Shown here: positions 1-8,199 of the stretch, piece by piece
How the letters are laid out: each line of letters begins with the position of its first letter
Numbering within the stretch: the first letter of the stretch is position 1
Source: Candidatus Melainabacteria bacterium
Lineage (GTDB): Bacteria > Cyanobacteriota > Vampirovibrionia > Obscuribacterales > Obscuribacteraceae
Direction of reading: 5' to 3'
Assembly (NCBI GenBank): GCA_003963305.1
Contig: RXJR01000008.1
Coordinates: forward strand, 62,001 to 126,000
Length of the DNA stretch: 64,000 nucleotides
Notes under the pieces: model-generated
What the model saw: only the letters and a program-made list of their open reading frames with translations
Databases searched by the model: none
Told to the model about the DNA's origin: nothing
Made by a program: the position numbers and the translations under genes

Positions 1-968
1 AAGCTGGCTTTCGCCGCCCCATCCAGCTCCGAATCGTGCAGCAGTCCATCGATGCAGCCCTGCAGGCTGACGAAGACGCCATACGCAGTCACGCTCGCCA
101 CCACGCCGCCGGTCACTTGCCCGTACTTGAGCGAGCTCAAGACGGCGCCGATGCGACTGAGGTGCACGGTGCCGTTTTTGGCGTCGGTGCGAAGCACCTC
201 GAGCTCCAGTTCTTCACCGACCTTGACCAGGTCGGCGACGCGAGCGGAGCGACTCTGCGCCAGTTCATTGCGGGGCAGGAGTGCCGTCGTGCCGCCCAGG
301 TCGATGAGCGCTCCTTTCTCATCGCCGAGGATGCGTGCCACCTTGCCTTTGACCAGGGTACCGCACTTGAGAGTGGCGATGAAGTCGCGCTGCTGCTCTT
401 GCACGGCTCGCGCGTGGCTGAGGATGACATCGCCTTTGCGCCCGCTCTGGTTGTCGCAACTCGTCACTTTCACCGGAATGTCGGTGCCGACGAGGTTATT
501 CGGATTGCCGAAGAAGAGCAGTTCGCGCCGCGGAATGAAGCACTTGATACCGTCGATGGTGGCCTGGGCGCCGGCGAAGCTATCGTTGGCACGCGCGCGC
601 GACAGGGCCGTCACATGCGCTTGCGTGGTAGCCTGGCTTTTGACCAGCGCCGTCAGGTTGCTCCAGGCCGCCTGGCGTTGTTCAGTCGAGGCAACGCGCT
701 TGTGGGAGACGGTAAACTCCTCATCGCTGTCTTCTTTCTTGATCACGACGAAGCGCGATTTGTCGCCCACTTTCAGGTCACCGGCTTCGTCGAGTTCGAG
801 GAAGGCATCCGATTTGGTGCGGATGTTGACGATGAATCCGCCCCGCGTCGAGGCCATCACCTCTCCGTCGACGATATCGCCGATTTCCGGGTTGTTGAAG
901 GTGAGCCCGGCGAGCAGAGCTGCGAAGGCTGAGGTGGAAGAATTGTTGGACACTGTGATCGGTTTCAT
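1..968 (-). CDS. rpsA: S1-domain RNA-binding protein, ribosomal protein S1-like (3' end beyond window)
   Basis: Translated by hand from the reverse strand: an open frame from ATG at 968 runs off the left edge, giving about 322 residues. Several S1 (OB-fold) repeats are visible. The first starts near residue 30 (EIGDIVDGEV, then GGFIVNI); a later one has GTLVKGKVARI, GALIDLGG and LLPRNEL; the last begins YGQVTGGVVASVTAYGVFVS. This arrangement is typical of ribosomal protein S1, which holds mRNA on the 30S subunit. No clear Shine-Dalgarno lies before the ATG, as is common for rpsA. Codons are rich in C and G at the third position. It is divergent from rnpB, with a 340-base shared upstream region. 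It could also be a non-ribosomal multi-S1 protein; the missing C-terminus would help decide. Confidence 0.85.
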   Translation of the reverse strand, partial: MKPITVSNNSSTSAFAALLAGLTFNNPEIGDIVDGEVMASTRGGFIVNIRTKSDAFLELDEAGDLKVGDKSRFVVIKKEDSDEEFTVSHKRVASTEQRQAAWSNLTALVKSQATTQAHVTALSRARANDSFAGAQATIDGIKCFIPRRELLFFGNPNNLVGTDIPVKVTSCDNQSGRKGDVILSHARAVQEQQRDFIATLKCGTLVKGKVARILGDEKGALIDLGGTTALLPRNELAQSRSARVADLVKVGEELELEVLRTDAKNGTVHLSRIGAVLSSLKYGQVTGGVVASVTAYGVFVSLQGCIDGLLHDSELDGAAKAS

Positions 969-1240
969 TGGTAATAATGGTTTGTTGATTGTTTGCTGAA
1001 ACGACCACCTCTCCACGTTGGCGCTAGCATTCTTCAAATTCGAGGCACTTACCTGATTGCTGTGAGCAATCGATAGATTCGACGAGTTGTGAGAAAGGCT
1101 TTTGTTTAGTGGGTCGAGTTTTACTGGAACTGGATGTAAAGGTGGTTGTCTCGACCTTAAGTAAGTTGAAGCGCTCAAAGCAATCGACGTCTGGAGCTGG
1201 CAGAACCGGTGCAAGCTTCAAGCGGGGATTTAAGGCTCGC

Positions 1241-1270
1241 GCTAGCGGGCGCTCCTTTTGTGCCGCTAGC
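1241..1270. promoter_or_regulatory. Inverted repeat upstream of the rnpB promoter
   Basis: GCTAGCGG at 1241-1248 is matched by CCGCTAGC at 1263-1270 with a 14-base loop containing TTTT. It ends about 25 bases before the rnpB -10 box, so it covers the place where a -35 element would sit. It could be a terminator for transcription coming from the left or an operator; the sequence does not decide. Apart from this and the rnpB promoter, I see nothing in the gap 969-1307. Confidence 0.4.
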
Positions 1271-1294
1271 TCGCACCAACTCTGTCCGAGCTTC

Positions 1295-1300
1295 TATAAT
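1295..1300 (+). promoter_or_regulatory. -10 box of the rnpB promoter
   Basis: A perfect TATAAT lies seven bases before the predicted 5' end of the RNase P RNA. No good -35 match is seen 17 bases upstream. Confidence 0.6.
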
Positions 1301-1307
1301 GGGTTTT

Positions 1308-1649
1308 GAAGTAACGCAGACTGTCGCGTCCGTTTCGGCGGATGAGGAAAGTCCGGGCACCACAGGGCTGGTTGCTGGGTAACGCCCAGTGCGCGTGAGC
1401 GTGAGGATAGTGCCACAGAAATGAAGACCGCCTGACTCGTCAGGTAAGGGTGCAACGGTGCGGTAAAAGCGTCACCAGCAAAGTCGAGAGGCTTTGGCTA
1501 GGTAAACCCCGCTGAAGGTGCAAGGCGAAGGTATAGCTCAGAAATTGGTTGCCCGCCAACCTGAGTTGCCGAAGCTGCTAGAGGGTATGGGAAACCATGC
1601 TCCCAGAGAGATGACAGTCTAGAACAGAACCCGGCTTATGCGTTGCTTC
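1308..1649 (+). ncRNA. rnpB: RNase P RNA, bacterial type A
   Basis: This is the catalytic RNA that trims tRNA 5' leaders. Conserved blocks appear in the correct order: GAGGAAAGTCCGGGC near 1345 (P4 5' strand and neighbours), CCACAGAAATGAAGACCGCC near 1415-1434, GGTAAGGGTGCAACGGTGCG near 1442-1461, and the 3' block ACAGAACCCGGCTTA near 1624-1638. The ends were set by the P1 helix: GAAGTAACGCA (1308-1318) pairs with TGCGTTGCTTC (1639-1649) with one G-U pair. At 342 nt it fits type A RNAs, including cyanobacterial ones. Confidence 0.95.
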
Positions 1650-1670
1650 AATTTTCTCTGAAAAGACAAA

Positions 1671-1692
1671 AACTCGAGCCATGACTCGAGTT
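1671..1692 (+). terminator. Stem-loop after rnpB, probable terminator
   Basis: AACTCGAG (1671-1678) and CTCGAGTT (1685-1692) form an eight-base-pair hairpin 22 bases after the RNase P RNA. No strong T run follows, so termination by it is likely but not certain. Confidence 0.5.
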
Positions 1693-1922
1693 AGAGCACT
1701 GAGTGCTTCTGTTTTGTCTGTTCCAAAACCCTTGGGCAAGAGGCAGGAACGATTGGGCAAGCGCTGAAAGTGCAGTTCGTGGCGCTTGCATTGGCTATGA
1801 ATTCAGTACTTTGGGCAAGAGGCTGAATGCATGTACCATAGCGAACGTTCGTGGAATTATCGTGTCACGTGTTGTCTTCTCGAAAATCCTCCTTCTGTGT
1901 TCAACCTTAGACAGCGAATGTC

Positions 1923-2561
1923 TCAATTTTGTGAAAGAAACTGAATAGTTTTTGTGCATGGATTGCCTGTTCTGTTTCTTTCGCGGACGCAACTTTTATA
2001 GTCCTCGATTAATGCCACCATCAGGGCGTCGGTACCCTCCATGAATTGGGAGCGAACCTGCACTGCCTCTAGATAGTGTTTTTCTGCCAGATCGAACCGT
2101 TTCATAGCCTGATACAGGAAAGCCGTGTTGTGCAGTGCCGTTGCCAGATCAGCCCGATTTGTAGAGTCCTGGTTTTGTCTGTACAGAGCCAACACTTTCA
2201 GGCTCAGTGGCTCGGCTTTTTCGTATTGATGTTGCTGATAGTAGATTTCTGCCAGGAAACTTGTGCTGAAAGCGAGCTGCTGTGCGTTGGTTGAATATTG
2301 GATTGATTGTTTGAGCAGCTCTTCGGCTCTTTCATAGTTCTGGACGGCTGCCACTTCTTTCGCTTCGGCCACACATTCAGTCCAGACCTGGTTGAGGTTT
2401 GCATGGTCCAATCGCAGAGTCTGCTCGGAGTATTTGGAAGATGTTCTCTGTCTGAATATGCGGGCGTCGACAATTCTCTTGTTGCGAGCCTGTTCGTCTA
2501 AATTGGCGGACTGATCGCGTACAACTTGTTGTTTAGCCTGTTGAAGAAGAGAGTTGAACAT
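1923..2561 (-). CDS. Tetratricopeptide-repeat protein
   Basis: 212 residues without a signal peptide, so probably cytoplasmic. From about residue 70 on there are two to three TPR-like helical hairpins: a segment with YERAEELLKQS, one with YYQQHQYEKAEPLSLKVLALY, and one with ALHNTAFLYQAMKRFDLAEKHYLEAV. TPRs bind partner proteins; the partner is unknown. It is the last gene before rnpB and is separated from the GH1 gene upstream by about 410 bases, so it probably has its own promoter. No enzymatic motif is present. Confidence 0.8.
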   Translation of the reverse strand: MFNSLLQQAKQQVVRDQSANLDEQARNKRIVDARIFRQRTSSKYSEQTLRLDHANLNQVWTECVAEAKEVAAVQNYERAEELLKQSIQYSTNAQQLAFSTSFLAEIYYQQHQYEKAEPLSLKVLALYRQNQDSTNRADLATALHNTAFLYQAMKRFDLAEKHYLEAVQVRSQFMEGTDALMVALIEDYKSCVRERNRTGNPCTKTIQFLSQN

Positions 2562-2970
2562 TGCCTTGATCCGTTTTCATTGTGCCAACGCAGTCACTTT
2601 AGACAAGTGGCAGGGAATTGTTCCGGAATGATTTGTGTATTTTTTGGAAATACTGGTTGGCTGCGGCGAGTCCGAATCGTCTTTGAACGGAAGTGTCCAG
2701 GGCGTCTGCGTGGACTTCTGGTTGTACTGTTTGTTGTAGTATCTGGCGTGTTTAAAAATTGTCAGACGGTCTGGTCTTCGTTGAAAAACCAGTAATTGAC
2801 TATATTCATACGATCCGGCAGGCGACCGGAGGACCCTGTGTGAGTCCTCCGTCGACTTTCGATTGCGACATCGGAGCGATGCGCTTCTTTTGGAAATGTC
2901 TTAAACCAATGCATCGTTAAAGCAAGTCCATGGTGCCACCGCGTTCGATGGCACCATTGGTAGTTGTGGA
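2562..2970. other. Gene-free stretch between TPR protein and GH1 genes
   Basis: No convincing coding frame. It holds a hairpin, CGGAGGAC (2827-2834) with GTCCTCCG (2844-2851), 120 bases past the GH1 stop codon. This may end the GH30-ABC-GH1 transcript on the minus strand, although no T run follows it. Confidence 0.45.
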
Positions 2971-4401
2971 TCAGTGTTTGGTCAGGTACAGATACGCAAT
3001 TGTGCAGATGATCAACGCTGCCGCACAAATCACACCAGCAGGTGAGATTCCGCTCTGCCGCCTTGATTCAGCTTCTGCACAAGCGACGGCGTTGTGCTTC
3101 GCCGTGCGTGCGAACCACAAACCGCTGTCTTTGATGGTCCGTTTCTGCGTACCATAGTCGACGTGAATCAAGCCGAAGCGCCTGGAAAAACCTTCGGCCC
3201 ATTCGAAGTTGTCCATCAGGGACCAGGCGAAATAGCCTTTGACGCGTGCACCGTCTTCGATAGCCAGGCGCACTTGCTTGATGTGTTCGCGCAAGTATTC
3301 CAGCCGTTTCGCATCATGCACGCGCCCGTCAGCCGAGACGACGTCGTCGTATGCCGCACCATTTTCGGTGACATAGAGCGTCGGATAGTCATACTCTCTG
3401 GAGATTCGCGTCAGCAAGGTGCGCAGGGCAGTGGGAGTGACTTCCCATTGCATGTCGGTGTAGTGCGAGCCAGGCAGCGGATGGCTGAAGTTGCTGTTCG
3501 AGATGACGTTCCGGAAGTAATAGTTTATGCCCACGTAGTCGATCTTCTCACTGATGATGCTCAGATCATCGGCTGCCAGATCGAATATTTGGGCAGCATT
3601 TCCAGCCGGATAGTAACCCTTGAGCAGCGGATCGAGCCATTGTCCGAAGTCCCAGCGCCATGCCTCTTCGCACTTCTGCGCATCTTCAGGATGGAGCGGC
3701 TCGGGCGTCGATTGATTGAGCACAATGCCAATTTGCAGTGGGCGCGGAGCCGCCTTTCGCATGGCGATTGTAGCGAGACCGTGCGCCACAAGCAGATTGT
3801 GCGCCACCTGTGGTGCCAGTTTCTCATCGGCGATGCCGGGAGCGTGAACGGCCCAGGCATGTCCGAGATAGGCTGAGCACCACGGTTCGTTGAAGGTGGC
3901 CCAGAACTTGACGCGATTGCCGAACCGTTCCACCATTTTGGCGGCGTATTCAGCAAACAGGTGACCGACTTCTCGGTTCGCCCAACCGCCTTCGTCTTGC
4001 AGGGCTTGCGGCAGATCCCAGTGGTAGAGCGTGATGAAGGGCTCCATTCCCCGGGCTATGACAGCGTCAATCAGCTTGTCGTAGAACTCGAGCCCTTTCT
4101 CGTTGAACTGACCGCGCCCTGAGGGTTGCACGCGCGGCCAGGAAATCGAGAATCGATAGGCGCCCAGGTTGAGCTTCCTGGCCAGTGCGATATCGGCTTC
4201 ATAGCGCACGTAGTGATCGCAAGCGATGTCACCATTTTCGTTGTTCTTGACTCGACCGGGTGTGTGACTGAAGCGATCCCAGATTGACTCGCCCTTGCCG
4301 TCGGCAAAGGGCGAGCCCTCGATCTGATAGGCGGAAGTACCGGTGCCCCAGACGAAACCGTCTGGGAATCTACATCGTTCCAGTTTGCTAGTAGTGTTCA
4401 T
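2971..4401 (-). CDS. GH1 beta-glucosidase with C-terminal membrane tail
   Basis: 476 residues of glycoside hydrolase family 1, which release terminal beta-linked glucose with retention of configuration. The N-terminal signature FVWGTGTSAYQIEG is at about residues 15-28. The acid/base glutamate lies in TFNEP (about 172) and the nucleophile in TENG (about 346). Both are intact, as is the ending SLMDNFEWAEGF. After the usual family end (about residue 450) there is a tail of about 20 residues, hydrophobic and ending AYLYLTKH, that looks like a membrane anchor; this is unusual for GH1. The start overlaps the end of the ABC gene by 14 bases, so the two are translationally linked. Substrate cannot be read from sequence; context suggests glucosides released by the GH30 enzyme. 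Confidence 0.93.
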   Translation of the reverse strand: MNTTSKLERCRFPDGFVWGTGTSAYQIEGSPFADGKGESIWDRFSHTPGRVKNNENGDIACDHYVRYEADIALARKLNLGAYRFSISWPRVQPSGRGQFNEKGLEFYDKLIDAVIARGMEPFITLYHWDLPQALQDEGGWANREVGHLFAEYAAKMVERFGNRVKFWATFNEPWCSAYLGHAWAVHAPGIADEKLAPQVAHNLLVAHGLATIAMRKAAPRPLQIGIVLNQSTPEPLHPEDAQKCEEAWRWDFGQWLDPLLKGYYPAGNAAQIFDLAADDLSIISEKIDYVGINYYFRNVISNSNFSHPLPGSHYTDMQWEVTPTALRTLLTRISREYDYPTLYVTENGAAYDDVVSADGRVHDAKRLEYLREHIKQVRLAIEDGARVKGYFAWSLMDNFEWAEGFSRRFGLIHVDYGTQKRTIKDSGLWFARTAKHNAVACAEAESRRQSGISPAGVICAAALIICTIAYLYLTKH

Positions 4402-6205
4402 CGCATTCTCCTGGTGCCATCAAGCAGATGGGGCGGGCGTGCAGCAGCGGAATCTTGGGGAATTCGCGATACTGCTTGGCGGGATATACTCTCCAGGTGC
4501 CGTCGTCGAGCAGTTCGAGCACCTGGTCGTGATACTGGGCCAGTTGGGAAGGCTGACCAACCGAGATGACGGTGCTTCCCAGCGTGCCGAGAATGGCGTA
4601 GAGGAGCGCAGTCTCACCCGGTTCCACCGCATAGGTGATCTCGTCGGCAATCACACACTCGCGTTTGCCCAGCACTACTCGTGCCAGAACAAGCCTGTGA
4701 ACCTCGCTTTTCGTGAGCAGAACTTTCCAGTTTTGTTCGCTATCGAGACCACCGGACATATCAAAGACATGTCCGAGTTTGACAGATTGCAGCACTTGTT
4801 TGACGCGAGTCTCGTCGACGCCTTCCGGAACGCTGAGGAATTGCCGCAGCGAGCAGTCAGGCAGGTACGGGTCTTGAGGCAGGAACATCGTGTTTTCGAA
4901 CGAGTTGCGCTGCAGATGCCCACTGCCAGCGGTCCAGAAGCCGGCCATGACTCGCACGAGCGCCGAGGTCTGAGCCGGATGCGGTCCTGTGACAAGCAGG
5001 CTGGAGCCAGCCGGAATGCGCAGATTGAGCGCATCGACGATGGGATGCTGCGGGTTCGGTCCAAATACGCTGACGTCATTGAAGACGATTTCTTTGCCTT
5101 CAGTGACTTCAATGTGCGGTTCTGTGGGCACTTTCTGAGCATTGATATCATCGATCGCTTCGATGAATCCGCCCAGTCGATTGATGTTGGCGGCAAAGCC
5201 GCTGATGCCTGCGAACTGACCGATGAGCAGAGTCGAGCCGTTGAAGATAGCAGCAAAAGCGATGCCGGCTTCAGCAATTTTGCCGAACTCGATTTCCCCA
5301 TTGAAGTAATAGGGAGCCATGATTGCCATCGGAATTAGTGGCATGAGCAAGTTGTAGCAGGTTGTGAACAGTTGAATATTTCTGTTCACGGCCGCCACTC
5401 GAAGCAGAATGTCGATGACGTTTTTGAGCGCCGATCGAGCCTGAGCAAAGGCGATTGGTTCACCCTTGCAGAAAGCAATCGACTCGGCCTCGGCCCGGGC
5501 GCTGGCAACTTTGAAGCGCAGATCGGCTTCGTTTTTTGTCTGCTGGAAAGCGAGCCAGACAAGACTTTTGCCGATCAACACTGCAATTACCGAGCCGGCC
5601 GCAGCGTAACCAAGCACGGTGCCGGTCAGCGTTCTGGAGATGATCCACAGCACGCCGATGAAGCTGAGCACTTTGAAGAGAGAATCGATGATTGAAATCG
5701 ACAGGCCGATAGCGGAGTTGCAGAACGTATCGACGTCCTGCGTCATGCGTTGATCCGGATTGTCGATTTCGGTGTTGAGCGTCAGCTTGCGATGGGCCTG
5801 GTTCTCGTAGTACCTGCGAAACAGGTCGGTGGAGAGCCAGCTGCGCCATAGCAAAGCCAGTCGCGTGCGCAAGTAACCGTAAAAGACTTGCACAGGAGTC
5901 TGCAGTACAAGCAGCCCGACGTACAACGCCAGGTACTTGTAGAAGTCTTCGGTCGCCTTCAATTGCAGTGCGTTCGAGAACTTGCCCGCAGTATGGCCGA
6001 TGTAGATAGCCATTGCGGTGTCCGTGCACAGCAACGCCAAGACGGCTCCCAGGTGCCCGAGTGCGATCAGTCGCTTCTCAGACGCCCAGAACGGTTTGCC
6101 AATCTTGTACAGACGTTTCCACGGAAGACCTTTCTGAATTTGTGTGATTGGAACACTCCATTCAGTGCCACACCAGTGTGGTGAGGGAATTGGGCTCGAG
6201 ATCAA
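4388..6205 (-). CDS. SbmA/YddA-like ABC exporter-type protein with a decayed ATPase domain
   Basis: 605 residues. The first 330 or so form a multi-pass membrane domain of the ABC_membrane_2 type (SbmA/BacA, YddA, peroxisomal ABCD), recognisable from NPDQRMTQDVDTFC and EAESIAFCKGE. An ABC ATPase domain follows at about 365-580, but its catalytic motifs are degraded. Walker A reads GPHPAQTSA, with no lysine. The signature is replaced by LLTKSEVHRLVLARV. The H-loop histidine is Q (ISVGQPS). The Q-loop LPQDPYLP and the acidic DE of Walker B (VIADE) remain. It therefore probably does not hydrolyse ATP. The ATG at 6205 overlaps GH30 by 44 bases; no other in-frame start appears until after the first predicted membrane helix. 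Confidence 0.85.
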   Translation of the reverse strand: MISSPIPSPHWCGTEWSVPITQIQKGLPWKRLYKIGKPFWASEKRLIALGHLGAVLALLCTDTAMAIYIGHTAGKFSNALQLKATEDFYKYLALYVGLLVLQTPVQVFYGYLRTRLALLWRSWLSTDLFRRYYENQAHRKLTLNTEIDNPDQRMTQDVDTFCNSAIGLSISIIDSLFKVLSFIGVLWIISRTLTGTVLGYAAAGSVIAVLIGKSLVWLAFQQTKNEADLRFKVASARAEAESIAFCKGEPIAFAQARSALKNVIDILLRVAAVNRNIQLFTTCYNLLMPLIPMAIMAPYYFNGEIEFGKIAEAGIAFAAIFNGSTLLIGQFAGISGFAANINRLGGFIEAIDDINAQKVPTEPHIEVTEGKEIVFNDVSVFGPNPQHPIVDALNLRIPAGSSLLVTGPHPAQTSALVRVMAGFWTAGSGHLQRNSFENTMFLPQDPYLPDCSLRQFLSVPEGVDETRVKQVLQSVKLGHVFDMSGGLDSEQNWKVLLTKSEVHRLVLARVVLGKRECVIADEITYAVEPGETALLYAILGTLGSTVISVGQPSQLAQYHDQVLELLDDGTWRVYPAKQYREFPKIPLLHARPICLMAPGECDEHY

Positions 6206-7625
6206 CTTTCGCTTGCCACGAGTCCAGTTCGAGTGAGATTGTCTTTGCAGTGCCCGAGTTTGTCAGCACGACAACATTGCTGCCATCAGGGTTTTTGAAG
6301 GCCACGTGGGTGAGGTCTTTGCACTCTCCCAGTGACTGAAAACGACGTGCACCACGCCGAATGAATTTGGAGAACTGTGAGAGCGCCCAGAACTGGCCGC
6401 TGTAAGAAATCTCGTTCGTCGTCGAATTGATGGTGACCAATCCGCCGCAATTGAACGGTCCGATGTTTGGTTTGCCAGACTCGTCGAGAGCCAGGTTCCA
6501 CCCCGTCAGACCACGGCACCAGTTGCGCAGGTAGCGAGTGAAAGACTGCCCCCACATCGCCCAGTCTTTGCCGTAGTTCGGATCGTCGAAGCCCGGTCCG
6601 CCCTCGGTCCAGTAGGCGTCCACGTCGGGGTGTGCGTCATGAACCAGGCTGGCTTTGGCTGGGTCGCCGACGTAGCCGTGCCAGGCGATGGCACGACAGT
6701 ATTTCTTCAGCTCCCACTCTTCGAGCGTCGCCAGGGCGCGGCCCCAGAGGTTGAAGTTGTGGTCGATCATCCAGATCTGTGTTTTCTCACCGGACTTTTC
6801 CAGCAGCGGACCGAGATGATAGCGCACGAAGTCGACTTCGTATTCCTGCGGCCATGAGCATTGCGGCATGTTGCCGTCCTGGTCGGTGTCGACCTCGTTC
6901 TGCACCGTGAGGGCAGAGACCGGCACACCTGCTTGCTTGTAAGCTTGCAGGAACTTGAGCAGGTACTGCGCGTAGTGCGGCATCCATCGGCGCTGCATGT
7001 TGCCGCCGAGCAGGGAGCGATTGGACTTCATCCAGGCCGGCGGGCTCCAGGGCGAAGAGAAAATGAACATCTCCGGGTTTTGCTGCATCGCCTCTTTCAC
7101 CATGGGCACGATGTACTTGAGGTCATGGGCGATGGAAAAGTTCTTCAAGTCATGGTCTGCAGGATCGTCGGCGTAGCTGTAGGCGTGCGTCGAGTAGTCG
7201 CTGGAGCCGATGCAGGTGCGACAGAGATTGAGACCCGTCTGCGAAGGATGGAACAGCTCGTAGAAGAGCTTGGCGCGCGCCTCTTCAGACAGGCGGTTGA
7301 AGTTGTAGCAGGCAGCGTCCGTGAAGGCCGCGCCGAAGCCGACGATCTCCTGGAATGTGGTCGTCGGGTTGAGCACGATAGTTTCGCCGGGTGAAGCTGC
7401 GCCTGAGCGGTTCCATCGCACAGGGGCTGCAGACGCCAGGCGCTTGTCGTCGCTGGTGATAGTGACTGACACAACACCGGGCTGAGTCGATGTGTGCAGG
7501 GGAGGCAAAGTCACAGCCAGTGGCTCTGCCTGGGCAGAGGTCCGCTGGCTCTTACTTCGTCGTCGGTAGGCGTAGATGGCGCCGGCAACTGCGGCGCAGA
7601 AGAGCGCTTTCAGTTTGAAACGCAT
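6162..7625 (-). CDS. GH30 glucosylceramidase-type glycosidase, membrane-anchored
   Basis: About 487 residues of GH30, whose best known members remove glucose from glucosylceramide or cleave beta-1,6-glucans. Seen: the N-terminal substrate motif QEIVGFGAAFTDA, the acid/base glutamate in TVQNEVD (about 244), the nucleophile in YWTEGGPG (about 340), and a C-terminal beta-domain. The start at 7625 is chosen over 7688 because ACGGAG lies five bases before it and the protein then opens with a short basic stretch and a hydrophobic segment (about residues 7-20). This segment is followed by several arginines, suggesting an N-terminal membrane anchor rather than a cleaved signal. First gene of the operon with the ABC protein and GH1. 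Confidence 0.93.
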   Translation of the reverse strand: MRFKLKALFCAAVAGAIYAYRRRSKSQRTSAQAEPLAVTLPPLHTSTQPGVVSVTITSDDKRLASAAPVRWNRSGAASPGETIVLNPTTTFQEIVGFGAAFTDAACYNFNRLSEEARAKLFYELFHPSQTGLNLCRTCIGSSDYSTHAYSYADDPADHDLKNFSIAHDLKYIVPMVKEAMQQNPEMFIFSSPWSPPAWMKSNRSLLGGNMQRRWMPHYAQYLLKFLQAYKQAGVPVSALTVQNEVDTDQDGNMPQCSWPQEYEVDFVRYHLGPLLEKSGEKTQIWMIDHNFNLWGRALATLEEWELKKYCRAIAWHGYVGDPAKASLVHDAHPDVDAYWTEGGPGFDDPNYGKDWAMWGQSFTRYLRNWCRGLTGWNLALDESGKPNIGPFNCGGLVTINSTTNEISYSGQFWALSQFSKFIRRGARRFQSLGECKDLTHVAFKNPDGSNVVVLTNSGTAKTISLELDSWQAKVDLEPNSLTTLVWH

Positions 7626-7778
7626 GAGAGCTCCGTTTGTCTGGAGGTTTGATGGAAGGCGGCGCACGACCTGCGAGCGCACTCGCATGGATCCGAGGTG
7701 GAGAAGGTTATTTACTGCGGGAAGAGGTTGCTCGGACGACGCCTTGAAAGATAGAACTAGAAGAAACAGTGTTATTTG

Positions 7779-7791
7779 ATCTGTACCAGAT
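7779..7791. promoter_or_regulatory. Palindrome ATCTG-TAC-CAGAT
   Basis: A 13-base interrupted palindrome about 155 bases before the GH30 start. Size and symmetry fit a repressor or activator half-site pair; the cognate regulator is unknown. Confidence 0.3.
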
Positions 7792-7835
7792 GGGTGCCTG
7801 TGTTCGGTCTGCGAAAGTGTTACGAAAGCCGTTAC

Positions 7836-7860
7836 ATGATTCGTTTACAAAACGAATCAT
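7836..7860. promoter_or_regulatory. Perfect 11-bp inverted repeat upstream of the GH30 operon
   Basis: ATGATTCGTTT (7836-7846), ACA, then AAACGAATCAT (7850-7860). It has no mismatches and a three-base centre. It lies about 210 bases before the GH30 start codon in a non-coding region, so it is a candidate operator. The alternative is a hairpin terminator for an unseen transcript. Confidence 0.5.
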
Positions 7861-7927
7861 GCGCTCAGACGCTGCGCTAGCTGCCCGTTAACAGGTCTCT
7901 TAGATGGCACCCACGCGATCTCATATG

Positions 7928-8040
7928 CAGATCGATAATGGCGTAACTAGCATAGCAACGACAAATTCCCCGAGCATAATCCGTACTGCTCGAGGCGAAT
8001 CGCGCGCCGTTTCGGCCGCGCTTGCAAATTTGTCGATCTG
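7928..8040. ncRNA. Candidate structured RNA with branched inverted repeats
   Basis: Several nested complementary blocks: CAGATCGA (7928-7935) with TCGATCTG (8033-8040); CGACAAATT (7959-7967) with AATTTGTCG (8027-8035); and, inside the latter, two hairpins, CGAGCA/TGCTCG (7971-7976/7987-7992) and a GC-rich stem around GCGCGCCG-TTT-CGGCCGCGC (8002-8021). Together they can fold as a three-way junction on either strand. It matches no RNA family I recognise. It lies between the divergent upstream side of the GH30 operon and the 3' end of the gene at 8200. Confidence 0.4.
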
Positions 8041-8199
8041 ATTCCCAGGGCAAGAGGCTCAGATTACCCGCATACTAAGGTAATTTTGTGGCATTCTCGT
8101 GGCACTAACAGAAGACGCATGAACAGGCACTGTCATAATGTTCAGCCGCTTAATTTTCGAACTTTTCGCCCGTACTTAATTGTCTTTTTTTGAATTTGA

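Larger units (their letters stand above)
7626..8199. other. Gene-free stretch upstream of the GH30 operon
   Basis: No coding frame is supported. It contains a small palindrome (7779-7791), a long perfect inverted repeat (7836-7860) and a possible multi-branched RNA (7928-8040), listed separately. It must also hold the promoter of the GH30 operon, whose -35 and -10 boxes I could not identify. Confidence 0.5.

Noticed and set aside
36-999. Two plus-strand frames of about 300 codons
   Set aside because: They lie opposite the S1-domain gene, which has clear repeats and continues off the edge; the plus-strand translations resemble no protein family.
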